Shown in pieces: positions 30,867 to 38,862 of a stretch of DNA of 64,000 nucleotides. Below the pieces are notes generated by a model. The model was given only the letters and a program-made list of their open reading frames with translations. It was not told the origin of the DNA and ran no database searches. Position 1 is the stretch's first letter, and every line of letters starts with the position of its first letter. Made by a program: the position numbers and the translations under genes. The DNA lies in contig NZ_JABFTT010000006.1 of assembly GCF_021404465.1 (NCBI RefSeq), positions 1 through 64,000 on the forward strand. The letters are read 5' to 3'. The DNA is from Billgrantia zhangzhouensis. GTDB lineage: Bacteria > Pseudomonadota > Gammaproteobacteria > Pseudomonadales > Halomonadaceae.

Positions 30867-31739
30867 TCAACGAAAGCGCCGCTGGGCCAGCAGATGTCGC
30901 ACCAGAGGGGCCAGAATCAGTTCGATGGCCAGCGACATGCGCGCACCCGGCACCACCAGGGTGTGCGGCCGACTCATGAAGGCGTCCTGAATCATCGCCA
31001 GCAACCACGGGAAGTCCACCGTGGAGGGGTCGCGGAAGCGGATCACCACGAAGGACTCCGAGTCGTTGGGAATATCCTGCACCTCGAAGGGGTTGGAGGT
31101 GTCCACCGTGGGCACACGCTGGAAATTGATGTGGGTGCGCGAGAACTGCGGCTGGATATAGCGCACGTAGTCGTTCATCCGGCCCAGGATGGTGTCGATC
31201 ACCGCCTCCTGGGAATAACCGCGCAGCTTGGTGTCGCGGTCGATCTTCTGGATCCACTCCAGGTTCATGGTCGGTGCCACGCCCACCAACAGGTCCACGT
31301 GGCGGGCGATATCGCGCTCCGCCGTGACCAGACCGCCATGCAGGCCCTCGTAGAACAGCAGGTCGGTGCCGCAGGGCAGCGGCTGCCATTCGGTGAAGGT
31401 GCCGACCCGATAGCCGGCCTCGATCATCTGCTTGTCTTCGGCGTGGATATAGTGGCGGAAGGTACCGGTGCCATGCTCGCCATACTCCTGGAACAGCGCC
31501 TCCAGGCGACCGAGCAGGTTGGCCTCCACGGCGAAATGCGAGAGCTGGTGCTTGCGCTCCGGCTCCTCGCGAAAGATGCGCGCCAGTTCATCGCGGGTGT
31601 AGCGGTGGAAGGCGTCGCCATCGACGAAGGCCGCATGCACGTCCTCGCGGGCGAACATGCGCTCGAAGGTGCGCTTCACCGTGGTGGTGCCGGCCCCGGA
31701 GGAGCCGGTCACGGCGATGATGGGGTACTCGCGCGACAT
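30867..31739 (-). CDS. prkB: Phosphoribulokinase-like protein PrkB
   Basis: A 290-residue P-loop kinase nearly colinear with E. coli PrkB. It shows VTGSSGAGTTTVKRTFERMF (the family's lysine-less P-loop), DGDAFHRYTRDEL, LFYEGLHGGLVT, NLEWIQKIDRDTKLRGYS and FSRTHINFQRVPTVDTSNPF. Phosphoribulokinases make ribulose-1,5-bisphosphate, but no RuBisCO or Calvin-cycle gene is visible here, as in E. coli, so the physiological substrate is open. Its ATG overlaps the thioesterase stop by one base. Confidence 0.93.
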   Translation of the reverse strand: MSREYPIIAVTGSSGAGTTTVKRTFERMFAREDVHAAFVDGDAFHRYTRDELARIFREEPERKHQLSHFAVEANLLGRLEALFQEYGEHGTGTFRHYIHAEDKQMIEAGYRVGTFTEWQPLPCGTDLLFYEGLHGGLVTAERDIARHVDLLVGVAPTMNLEWIQKIDRDTKLRGYSQEAVIDTILGRMNDYVRYIQPQFSRTHINFQRVPTVDTSNPFEVQDIPNDSESFVVIRFRDPSTVDFPWLLAMIQDAFMSRPHTLVVPGARMSLAIELILAPLVRHLLAQRRFR

Positions 31740-32179
31740 CAGGCGCTCTCCACTCCGACAAAGGCTTGGCGCACGGCGTCGGGTATGGCCACGCTACGCC
31801 CGTGTGACGGATCGACCAGGACGAGGTTGAGACGAGCCGTCGCCACCGGCCGGCCGTCCTCGGCATGTCGTACCCGGTGGTAGACTACGATCGCCTTGCC
31901 CGTGAACCCGGGTATCGCCGTCTCCACCACCAGCGCATCCGGCCAGCGCGCTTCGGACTGATATTGAATGGCAAGGTCGACCACTACGCTGGGAAATCCC
32001 CCCATGTCCCACTCGGTCAGCCCAAGCGAGCCGAATGCCTGGATACGCGCTTCGTGGAGCAGCGACACCAATGTGTCGTGCCCCAAGTGCCGACCATAGT
32101 TCATGTCGGTGATGCGCACTGACAACGGCTGCCGATGCACGATAGCGGACTCGGGAAATTCCAGCTTGATGCGCTCCAT
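31739..32179 (-). CDS. Acyl-CoA thioesterase, 4HBT hotdog family
   Basis: A 146-residue single hotdog-fold protein. The segment VRITDMNYGRHLGHDTLVSL fits the 4-hydroxybenzoyl-CoA-thioesterase/FadM type, where an Asp and a nearby Asn/His lie at the active-site helix. It presumably hydrolyses acyl-CoAs; chain length is not predictable. It overlaps prkB by one base (TGATG), indicating co-translation, and lies 41 bp from the purD stop. Confidence 0.85.
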   Translation of the reverse strand: MERIKLEFPESAIVHRQPLSVRITDMNYGRHLGHDTLVSLLHEARIQAFGSLGLTEWDMGGFPSVVVDLAIQYQSEARWPDALVVETAIPGFTGKAIVVYHRVRHAEDGRPVATARLNLVLVDPSHGRSVAIPDAVRQAFVGVESA

Positions 32180-32220
32180 GCTCGCTCCCTGTCTCTATGT
32201 TATCGGAGGTGCGTTGCGAT

Positions 32221-33516
32221 TCAGCCAGCCTGGCGCTCACGGGCAATGGCACGATAGGCGATGTCGCGACGGAACTGCACCTCGTTCCAGCGAATCTCCG
32301 CCACGCCCCGGTAAGCCAGATCGCGGGCCTGGGAAACTCCTAGGCCCAGCGCAGTGACGCACAATACCCGGCCGCCGCTGGTCACGATGCGCCCATGCTC
32401 GTTCTCGGCGGTACCAGCATGGAACACTTTGCAGCCTGTCGCTGCGGCAGCCTCGAGGCCTTCGATTTCGTCACCCTTGCGGTAACCGCCTGGATAGCCA
32501 CCCGCCGCCAGCACCACGCCCACGGCGGCTCGCGGATCCCACTCGCAGGTATGTCCGGCAAGATCACCGCGCGCTCCCGCTTGACACAGTTCGGCAAGGT
32601 CGGACTGCAAGCGCAGCATGATCGGCTGGGTCTCGGGATCGCCGAAACGGCAGTTGTATTCGATCACCTTGGGGTTGCCTTCGGCGTCGATCATCAGGCC
32701 GGCGTAGAGAAACCCGGTATAGGGATGCCCCTCGGCCGCCATGCCTCGCACCGTGGGGACGATGATCCGCTCCATGATGCGCTCGTGCACGCTCTCGGTC
32801 ACCACCGGCGCCGGCGAGTAGGCACCCATGCCCCCCGTGTTGGGACCGGCGTCGCCATCCAGTGCACGCTTGTGGTCCTGGCTGGTGGCCATCGGCAGTA
32901 TCGTGGCACCGTCGACCATGACGATGAAACTGGCCTCCTCGCCCTCGAGGAACTCCTCGATCACCACCCGTGCCCCGGCATCGCCAAAGGCATTGGCCTC
33001 GAGCATGTCGCGCACTGCCGCCTCGGCCTCGGCCAGGGTCATGGCCACGATCACGCCCTTGCCCGCCGCCAGTCCGTCGGCCTTGATCACGATCGGCGCG
33101 CCCTGCTCGGCGAGATAGGCCAGCGCCGGCCCGACCTCGGTAAAGGTCCGATACGCGGCGGTGGGGATGGCGTGGCGGGCAAGAAAGTCCTTGGTGAAGG
33201 ACTTCGACCCCTCGAGCTGGGCAGCTCCCTGCGTAGGGCCGAAGATGGCCAGCCCCGCTTCGCGGAAGCGGTCCACCACCCCTTCGACCAGTGGCGCCTC
33301 GGGGCCGACGATGGTCAATGCAACGTCTTCGGCACGGGCGAATTCGACCAGGCGTTCCAGTTCACTCGCCTCGATGGCGACGTTGGTCAGGCACGGCTCA
33401 TGAGCCGTGCCGGCATTGCCGGGGGCCACGAAAACCCGCTCGACACGGGGCGACTGGCCAACTTTCCAGGCCAGGGCGTGTTCGCGGCCACCGCCGCCGA
33501 TGATCAAAACCTTCAT
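32221..33516 (-). CDS. purD: Phosphoribosylamine-glycine ligase PurD
   Basis: A 431-residue ATP-grasp enzyme joining glycine to phosphoribosylamine in the second step of purine synthesis. Hallmarks are MKVLIIGGGGREHALAWKV, the VGPEAPLVEGVVDRFR segment, IVIKADGLAAGKGVIVA, the DHKRALDGDAGPNTGGMGAY loop and EYNCRFGDPETQ. purH, its usual partner, is not adjacent on this side. Confidence 0.97.
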   Translation of the reverse strand: MKVLIIGGGGREHALAWKVGQSPRVERVFVAPGNAGTAHEPCLTNVAIEASELERLVEFARAEDVALTIVGPEAPLVEGVVDRFREAGLAIFGPTQGAAQLEGSKSFTKDFLARHAIPTAAYRTFTEVGPALAYLAEQGAPIVIKADGLAAGKGVIVAMTLAEAEAAVRDMLEANAFGDAGARVVIEEFLEGEEASFIVMVDGATILPMATSQDHKRALDGDAGPNTGGMGAYSPAPVVTESVHERIMERIIVPTVRGMAAEGHPYTGFLYAGLMIDAEGNPKVIEYNCRFGDPETQPIMLRLQSDLAELCQAGARGDLAGHTCEWDPRAAVGVVLAAGGYPGGYRKGDEIEGLEAAAATGCKVFHAGTAENEHGRIVTSGGRVLCVTALGLGVSQARDLAYRGVAEIRWNEVQFRRDIAYRAIARERQAG

Positions 33517-33628
33517 CCGCTTGCTGTTCCTGTCTCTTGCTGCGCAGGCCCGGCGAGATGACCGGGCCTGGTGTTCGGCTGGGAAGACGTCGCGGCATTA
33601 TGGCAGAAAGCGGCACAACACGCCGCCT

Positions 33629-34105
33629 TCAGGATGACTTGTCCCCGTTCTTGTCGGGCTTGCCCTGCGGCTTGCCGGGTTGCGCCTGGCCGATGGCCTG
33701 CTGCCAGAACTTCATGTTCTCCTCGGCCATTTCGCGCATCAGCTCCATCGGCGAGTGGCGCATGGCCTGTTGCCACTGATCCTGCATGCGCCTCTGCTGT
33801 TCGAGCATCAATTGCGTGCCCTGCTCCAGGTAGCGTGCCAGCGGCAGCGGCTGGGCCATGTCATAGACACGGATGAACTGGGCCAGCAGATCGTTGGAAA
33901 AGACCTCGGCCTCGCCGTCGGCCTGCTCCTGCTCGATGATGATCGACAGCAGGATGGTGCGGGTCAGGTCCTCGCCGCTCTTGGCGTCTTCGACCCGGAA
34001 CGGCTCTTCGTCGAGGACCAGGCGCCGCAGATCTTCGAGCGTCACATAGCGACTCTGTTGAGTATCATAGAGCCTACGGTTGGCATACTTGCGAATCACG
34101 CGCAC
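33629..34105 (-). CDS. phaR: Polyhydroxyalkanoate synthesis repressor PhaR
   Basis: A 158-residue regulator with the PHB_acc_N DNA-binding domain at the start (VIRKYANRRLYDTQQSRYVT, LEDLRRLV) and the PHB_acc domain after it, ending in a lysine-rich tail. PhaR represses phasin and PHA genes and is released when it binds nascent PHA granules, so its presence suggests the organism stores PHA. The start is GTG at 34105, chosen because AAGGAG lies about 7 nt upstream; a second GTG follows at 34099. It is divergent from rsmE. Confidence 0.92.
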   Translation of the reverse strand: MRVIRKYANRRLYDTQQSRYVTLEDLRRLVLDEEPFRVEDAKSGEDLTRTILLSIIIEQEQADGEAEVFSNDLLAQFIRVYDMAQPLPLARYLEQGTQLMLEQQRRMQDQWQQAMRHSPMELMREMAEENMKFWQQAIGQAQPGKPQGKPDKNGDKSS

Positions 34106-34198
34106 GATGGCACTCCTTGTTTGGAAGGCAAACTGCCCTTGGCTGCTATTGTGCACCGCGCCACCGCCCTTGCAAATCAAAGCGACCAACGAGAGCCG

Positions 34199-34912
34199 AT
34201 GAACCTGATCCTGCTTGCCCCCGAGGAGATCCACCACGACCGCCTGGCCTGTCTGCGCGACCCACGGCGCCTGCGCCATCTGAAGGAGGTCCATCGCGCC
34301 CGGGTCGGCGATGTCCTGACCCTGGGCGTGGCGGGCGGCGGCATCGGTCGCGGTGAGCTCATGCTGCTCTCCGACGACGAGGCCCGCTTCACCCTCGATG
34401 GGCTCGACACCCCTCCGCCACCGCCGTTGCCGGTGCACCTGGTGCTCGCCCTACCGCGCCCGCGGATGCTGGCCAGGAGTCTCGAGCACGTAACGGCCAT
34501 GGGGGTGAAACAGATCACGCTGCTGCATACCCGGCGGGTGGAGAAGAGCTACTGGCAGTCGCCGGAGCTTGCCCCGGAAAAGATCCACCACCACCTGGTA
34601 CTGGGACTGGAGCAGGCACGGGATACGGTGATGCCCGAGGTGAACCTGACCAAGGGTTTTCGCCCTTTCGTCGATGGGCGGCTGCCGGAGCTGCTCACCC
34701 AACGACGCGGGCTACTGGCCCATCCCGGCATGCCCCGGTCCTGCCCACGCGGCATCGACGAGCCCTGCGTGCTGCTGGTGGGCCCCGAGGGCGGCTTCAT
34801 TCCCCACGAGGTGGAGCGCCTGCTCGCCGCCGGCTGCGAGGGCATCCACCTCGGCCCGCGCATCCTGCGGGTCGAAACGGCGGTGACAGCGCTGCTGGCC
34901 CGGCTCTTCTAG
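34199..34912 (+). CDS. rsmE: 16S rRNA (uracil1498-N3)-methyltransferase RsmE
   Basis: A 237-residue SPOUT-class methyltransferase that methylates U1498 of 16S rRNA. The N-terminal PUA-like domain reads RLRHLKEVHRARVGDVLTLG; the knot region ends with LLVGPEGGFIPHEVERLLAA and LGPRILRVETAVTALLAR, which bind SAM. The ATG at 34199 starts the conserved N-terminus although the frame is open for another 500 bp upstream, antisense to phaR. Confidence 0.95.
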   Translation: MNLILLAPEEIHHDRLACLRDPRRLRHLKEVHRARVGDVLTLGVAGGGIGRGELMLLSDDEARFTLDGLDTPPPPPLPVHLVLALPRPRMLARSLEHVTAMGVKQITLLHTRRVEKSYWQSPELAPEKIHHHLVLGLEQARDTVMPEVNLTKGFRPFVDGRLPELLTQRRGLLAHPGMPRSCPRGIDEPCVLLVGPEGGFIPHEVERLLAAGCEGIHLGPRILRVETAVTALLARLF

Positions 34913-34930
34913 GCGCCGCGCCCTATCCCC

Positions 34931-35503
34931 CTAGGGCTCCTCGCTGGCCTCGTCCTCTTCCGACTCGTAGCGCCGCACCTCGGCATCCTCCCCGCATTCC
35001 GGCGCGACGAGGAAGGTCTCGGTCACATCGAGCAGGCCCAGGTGCGAGATGGTGCGCCGCCCCAGCAGCAGCGGATAAAGCATCTCCTCACGGTCGCGCA
35101 GGCTGAACTGCTCCTCGTGGATGATATCGCCCATGCAGATCTTCATCAGCACCACTGGGCGCTCGTCGCGGCCCCCCGCGCCACGCACGCGGATATCGCG
35201 GTATATCGGCAGCTCCAGGCTCTCCTCGAACACCTCGTCGGTGGCTTCGTCGAGCAATTCGAGACGGAAGCGCACCCACTCCTCGCCCTCTTTGTCGAAG
35301 ACCTCGATGTCACGGGCATCCAACGACGAGGTGAGCGCGCCGCTATCGAGCTTGGCTTTCACCTCGATACCCCACGGCTCGATCGTCGCCTTCTCCACCC
35401 AGCCGTACACCGTTTGCTCCTCGGCGGCCTGGACGGCGCACACCGTCAGCAAGGTCCCCATGAGCGCGCCGAGCAGGCGGCGGCCGAAACGCATCTCCCT
35501 CAT
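34931..35503 (-). CDS. Retropepsin-like ATP-dependent zinc protease family protein (PF05618)
   Basis: A 190-residue protein with a Sec signal peptide (about 1-30, ending VQA) and the family motif VKAKLDSGALTSSLDARDIE, which resembles the DTG loop of retropepsins. LLGRRTISHLGLLDVTETFL is also conserved. Homologues are often fused to or next to RimK-type ATP-grasp ligases; none is nearby here, and the signal peptide places it in the periplasm. The family name is historical and catalysis is unproven. The C-terminal tail is very acidic. The ATG at 35503 has AGGAG ten bases upstream. Confidence 0.85.
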   Translation of the reverse strand: MREMRFGRRLLGALMGTLLTVCAVQAAEEQTVYGWVEKATIEPWGIEVKAKLDSGALTSSLDARDIEVFDKEGEEWVRFRLELLDEATDEVFEESLELPIYRDIRVRGAGGRDERPVVLMKICMGDIIHEEQFSLRDREEMLYPLLLGRRTISHLGLLDVTETFLVAPECGEDAEVRRYESEEDEASEEP

Positions 35504-35631
35504 GAACGCAGTTCTCCTTTCGCTGGCGAATGATAAGCATGAAAACACAGGGATGTGACAGCCGTCCGTACGAGACGTGCTCTGGTGTCGGCTACACTAT
35601 GGCTGTCACCCCGCAGAAGGAAAGCAGCACG

Positions 35632-36273
35632 ATGACACGGAACTCTCTGCCCCGCCTCCCCCTCGCACTCTCCCTCGCGGCGCTGCTGGGCGCTCCCGCC
35701 TCTGCCGACGTGCCACCGTTCGACGCCCAGGGGCTCTATTCCACCCAGGCCCTGCTCGGCGCCGAGGTGCACTTCGAGGTCACCCCGGACGGACCGTCCG
35801 GCGAGGTCGTCGACCTGCTGTTCGGCGACGACCTCCGGGTCCATGCCCTGGTAGTGGATGTGGGCGACGGCCTGGAGCGGAGCGGCGAGCGCCTGGTGGT
35901 GAGCAACACCCACTACCGCCTGGTCCATGCCGAACGAGATGACGAGGTCGTCCACACGGTCATCGTCGAAGCCGACGCCGCCACGCTCGACGACCTGCCG
36001 CGCTACGACCAGGCGTGGTGGGAGACGGCGCGGGAGCGCGCCCGCGACGCTTGGTACGAAGCGGGAGACGGCGCCGAAAGCGCCTGGCAGCGGACCCGCA
36101 GGGGCGCCGACCGGGTCGGTGAGCGATCCGCGGAGACCTGGGAGCGCACCCAGGAGGGCGCCGATCGGGTGGGCGAGCGTGCCGAGAGCGCCTGGGAACG
36201 CACCCAGGAGGGCGCAGAACGCGCCGGACGCCGTATCAGCGAAGCGCTCGAAGGCTGGAACCGGCGCGACTAA
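35632..36273 (+). CDS. Secreted PRC-barrel-like protein with three 18-residue amphipathic repeats
   Basis: A 213-residue protein with a signal peptide (1-25, ending ASA). Residues about 40-95 look like a PRC-barrel (LLGAEVHFEV, GEVVDLLFGDDLRVHALVVD). From residue 148 an 18-residue unit repeats three times: AESAWQRTRRGADRVGER, SAETWERTQEGADRVGER and AESAWERTQEGAERAGRR. Eighteen residues equal five helical turns, so this should be a long charged amphipathic helix. I do not recognise a named family. The ATG at 35632 starts the signal peptide. It is divergent from the zinc-protease-family gene and convergent with the MltB-like gene. Confidence 0.8.
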   Translation: MTRNSLPRLPLALSLAALLGAPASADVPPFDAQGLYSTQALLGAEVHFEVTPDGPSGEVVDLLFGDDLRVHALVVDVGDGLERSGERLVVSNTHYRLVHAERDDEVVHTVIVEADAATLDDLPRYDQAWWETARERARDAWYEAGDGAESAWQRTRRGADRVGERSAETWERTQEGADRVGERAESAWERTQEGAERAGRRISEALEGWNRRD

Positions 36274-36303
36274 CGGCACCACTCGCTCCGCAGGCTCCCG
36301 GCA

Positions 36304-37575
36304 TCACTGCCGCAGCCGTTGCAGCAGGCTCTCGGTGGGAAAGCCATCCGGCGTGAGTCCGGCGCTGCGCTGGTACTCACGCAGGCCGCGCCGGGTGTTG
36401 GGCCCCATGATGCCATCCGGCGCGCCGACATCGAAGCCACGTGCGTTGAGCGCCTGCTGCATGTCGCGCACTTGGCTGCGTGACAGCGGCCGCTCGTGGC
36501 GCGGCCATTCGGCCTGGACACCGGGCCGCCCGGCGATGCGGTCGGCCAGCGTACCGACCGCCAGGGCGTAACTGGTGGCATTGTTGTAGCGCAGGATGGC
36601 GCGATAGTTGCGCCCCACCAGGAAGGCCGGCCCACTGGCGCCGGCGGGCACCAGGATGGCGGCCTCGGCCAGCGGCGGCAACTCGCCGCCGCCCACCGCC
36701 CTCACCCCCAGTTCCGCCCACTCACTGGCGGAGCGGCGGCTGTCGTCGGCCAGCGAATAGTCGAAACCATCCGGCAGGCGCACCTCCATTCCCCAGGGTT
36801 CTCCCTGCCGCCAGCCCGCCCGGGCAAGGTAGTTGGCGGTCGAGGCCATCACGTCAGGAATGCTGTTCCAGATGTCACGACGGCCGTCGCCGTCGCCATC
36901 CACGGCGTAGGCTTCAAAACTCGACGGAATGAACTGGGTATGGCCCATGGCCCCGGCCCAGGAGCCAACCATGCGTTCCGGGGCGATATCGCCCGCCTCG
37001 ATGATGCGCAGCGCGGCCAGCAGCTCACCGCGGGCGAAGTCGCGGCGGCGACCATCGAAGGCCAGCGTGGCCAGCGCCTCCAGGGTGGAGAAATCGCCGA
37101 AGTTGCCACCGTAATTACTCTCGATGCCCCAGATCGCCACGATGATCTCCGCCGGCACGCCATAGCGCTGCTCCATGCGCTGGGCCGTATCGCGGTGTTC
37201 GTCGAGTTTGGCCCGCCCTTGGCTGACGCGAGCCTGCGATACGGCGCTGTCCAGATACTGCCAGATGGGGCGCACGAACTCCGGCTGGGAGCGGTCGAGT
37301 TCTATGACGCGTGGCCGGTAACGCGCACCATCCAGGGCGCGTGCCAGCGTCGCCTCGCTGATGCCCTCTGCGCGAGCCTGACGGCGGAAATCGTGCAGCC
37401 AGGCCTGGAAGTCCTGAGGTGGGCTTTCCACCTCGCTGGGAGCCAGCTCGGGTATCGCAGATTCACTCGCAGCGGCCTCCTCCTGACGGTCGTCGGCCAC
37501 GACATCCTGGATGGGGCCGGATTGGCAGCCGGCCAGCAGCAGCAGCAGAACAGCAGGGAAAAGTGGGCGAGTCAT
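36304..37575 (-). CDS. Lytic murein transglycosylase, MltB family, with C-terminal peptidoglycan-binding domain
   Basis: A 423-residue lipoprotein. The signal ends in the lipobox LLAGC, so it is probably anchored to the outer membrane. The SLT_2/MltB domain carries the catalytic glutamate in VAIWGIESNYGGNFG, followed by GSWAGAMGHTQFIPSSF and DGDGDGRRDIWNSIPDVMAS. A PG_binding_1 domain closes the protein (RSQVRDMQQALNARGFDVGA to the C-terminus), which E. coli MltB lacks. It cleaves glycan strands to 1,6-anhydroMurNAc, feeding the recycling route served by AmgK and MurU. Confidence 0.93.
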   Translation of the reverse strand: MTRPLFPAVLLLLLAGCQSGPIQDVVADDRQEEAAASESAIPELAPSEVESPPQDFQAWLHDFRRQARAEGISEATLARALDGARYRPRVIELDRSQPEFVRPIWQYLDSAVSQARVSQGRAKLDEHRDTAQRMEQRYGVPAEIIVAIWGIESNYGGNFGDFSTLEALATLAFDGRRRDFARGELLAALRIIEAGDIAPERMVGSWAGAMGHTQFIPSSFEAYAVDGDGDGRRDIWNSIPDVMASTANYLARAGWRQGEPWGMEVRLPDGFDYSLADDSRRSASEWAELGVRAVGGGELPPLAEAAILVPAGASGPAFLVGRNYRAILRYNNATSYALAVGTLADRIAGRPGVQAEWPRHERPLSRSQVRDMQQALNARGFDVGAPDGIMGPNTRRGLREYQRSAGLTPDGFPTESLLQRLRQ

Positions 37576-37694
37576 GGCACGTATTCCTTTACATCGAAGG
37601 CCACCGATAATGGCCCAGAAGCAGCCTCCAGGCCAGCCCCCGAGCCGCGTAAAACGTCGCTTTGTGTAACCGACCGGCCAGGCCGGGGCAGGCA

Positions 37695-38099
37695 TCACTG
37701 GGGATCATTGTCGCGAGGCTTGTGTACGGCATTGGTGTCCGTTTCCAGGCCGCTCTTGAGCTCGTGGGTCAACGGATCGTAGTTGGGCCGCAGCTCATCC
37801 TTCACCGTACCGCTCCACAGCTTGGAGCCGACGAAATAGCCTGCCCGGCCGATTACGTGGGCCGCCACCGGCGCAGTCATCAGCACGAAGACGATGATGG
37901 CGAAGGCACGCGCCACCACGGCCACCTCACCGAAATGCATCGCAACCGCGAGCATGATCAGGATGACCCCCAGGGCAGCGGCCTTGGTGGTCGCATGCAT
38001 GCGGGTGAGCAGGTCGGGAAGGCGCAGGATTCCCAGCGCCGCCAGCAACATGAAGACGGCCCCGGTCAGGATCAGAAAACCCTTGATGGTCTCAATCAT
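37695..38099 (-). CDS. mnhG: Na+/H+ antiporter subunit G (Mrp operon 1)
   Basis: A 134-residue small membrane subunit with three hydrophobic helices and the MnhG motif LGILRLPDLLTRMHATTKAA. It is the last gene of a complete seven-gene Mrp operon (A-B-C-D-E-F-G) on the minus strand. The ATG at 38099 lies inside the mnhF 3' end (8-bp overlap). Homologous complexes exchange cytoplasmic Na+, or K+ in some species, for external H+. The long hydrophilic tail after the third helix is dispensable-looking. Confidence 0.94.
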   Translation of the reverse strand: MIETIKGFLILTGAVFMLLAALGILRLPDLLTRMHATTKAAALGVILIMLAVAMHFGEVAVVARAFAIIVFVLMTAPVAAHVIGRAGYFVGSKLWSGTVKDELRPNYDPLTHELKSGLETDTNAVHKPRDNDPQ

Positions 38100-38361
38100 C
38101 TCGCGGCCCTCCACGCTCCAGGAATCGGGCGAAGCCGATGGCCGCCAAAAAGCCCATCAATGCAATCACGATGGCGGCGTCGAGAAAGCTGGATACGTCG
38201 GTACGAATGGCGTACACCCCCACCAACCCCACTACGATGCTGGCGAACAGCTCCAGCGCCACCACCCGGTCGGGAAGGCTGGGGCCCCTCACGACCCGGA
38301 CGAAAGCCAGAATCAGGGCGAGGCTCATCAGCACCTGGCTGAGCAAAATCACAGTGGCCAT
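38092..38361 (-). CDS. mnhF: Na+/H+ antiporter subunit F (Mrp operon 1)
   Basis: An 89-residue three-helix subunit. The motif RVVRGPSLPDRVVALELFAS with the conserved PDR loop identifies MnhF. I prefer the ATG at 38361 because GGGGA lies 7 nt upstream; an in-frame ATG at 38373 would add four residues. It overlaps mnhG. Confidence 0.93.
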   Translation of the reverse strand: MATVILLSQVLMSLALILAFVRVVRGPSLPDRVVALELFASIVVGLVGVYAIRTDVSSFLDAAIVIALMGFLAAIGFARFLERGGPRDD

Positions 38362-38388
38362 ATCATTCCCCATTCGGCCTTGCCAAAC

Positions 38389-38862
38389 TCAACGGAACAG
38401 TTCCAGTGCGCGACATTCCATTTCCTTCAGGTTGCGGCGCAGCTCCTCTTCGTCGTCGAGGAACATGGCGTGGATATAAAGCACCTTGCGGTCGTCGGAG
38501 ACGTCCAGGCTGAGGGTACCCGGTGTCAGCGAGATCAGGTTGGCGACCATGGTGATCTCGAGTTCCGTGCGTGCAGCCAACGGCATGGCGATGACACCCG
38601 GCCGCATGTGCCAGGGTGGCGTCAGGATATCGAAGCCGACTCGCAGGTTGGCCTGCACCAACTCCTTGATGAAGAAGCCGATGAAGCGCAGTATCCGCGG
38701 CACTCGGCCAGGGTAGCCGGCCAGGGCATCGACTTGAGGTTCGATCAGCACCAGCGTGATGTAGCCGAAGACCAGCCCGACCACCAGGTTGAGACCGGAG
38801 AAATCCCCCGACAGGATGACCCAAGCCAGCGCCAGCAGCAGGTTCCAGATCGCACCGGTCAT
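38389..38862 (-). CDS. mnhE: Na+/H+ antiporter subunit E (Mrp operon 1)
   Basis: A 157-residue subunit with N-terminal hydrophobic segments and the conserved cytoplasmic part MPLAARTELEITMVANLISL, TPGTLSLDVSDDRKVLYIHA. In the Mrp cryo-EM structures MrpE packs at the A-D interface side of the complex. Start overlaps the mnhD stop (ATGA). Confidence 0.94.
   Translation of the reverse strand: MTGAIWNLLLALAWVILSGDFSGLNLVVGLVFGYITLVLIEPQVDALAGYPGRVPRILRFIGFFIKELVQANLRVGFDILTPPWHMRPGVIAMPLAARTELEITMVANLISLTPGTLSLDVSDDRKVLYIHAMFLDDEEELRRNLKEMECRALELFR

Noticed and set aside
30867..31739. Loss of the P-loop lysine in PrkB
   Set aside because: GSSGAGTTT without lysine is the normal sequence for this kinase group, including E. 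coli PrkB.
33680..34198. A 173-codon N-terminal extension of rsmE
   Set aside because: It lies antisense to phaR; RsmE homologues begin at the MNLILLAPEE methionine.
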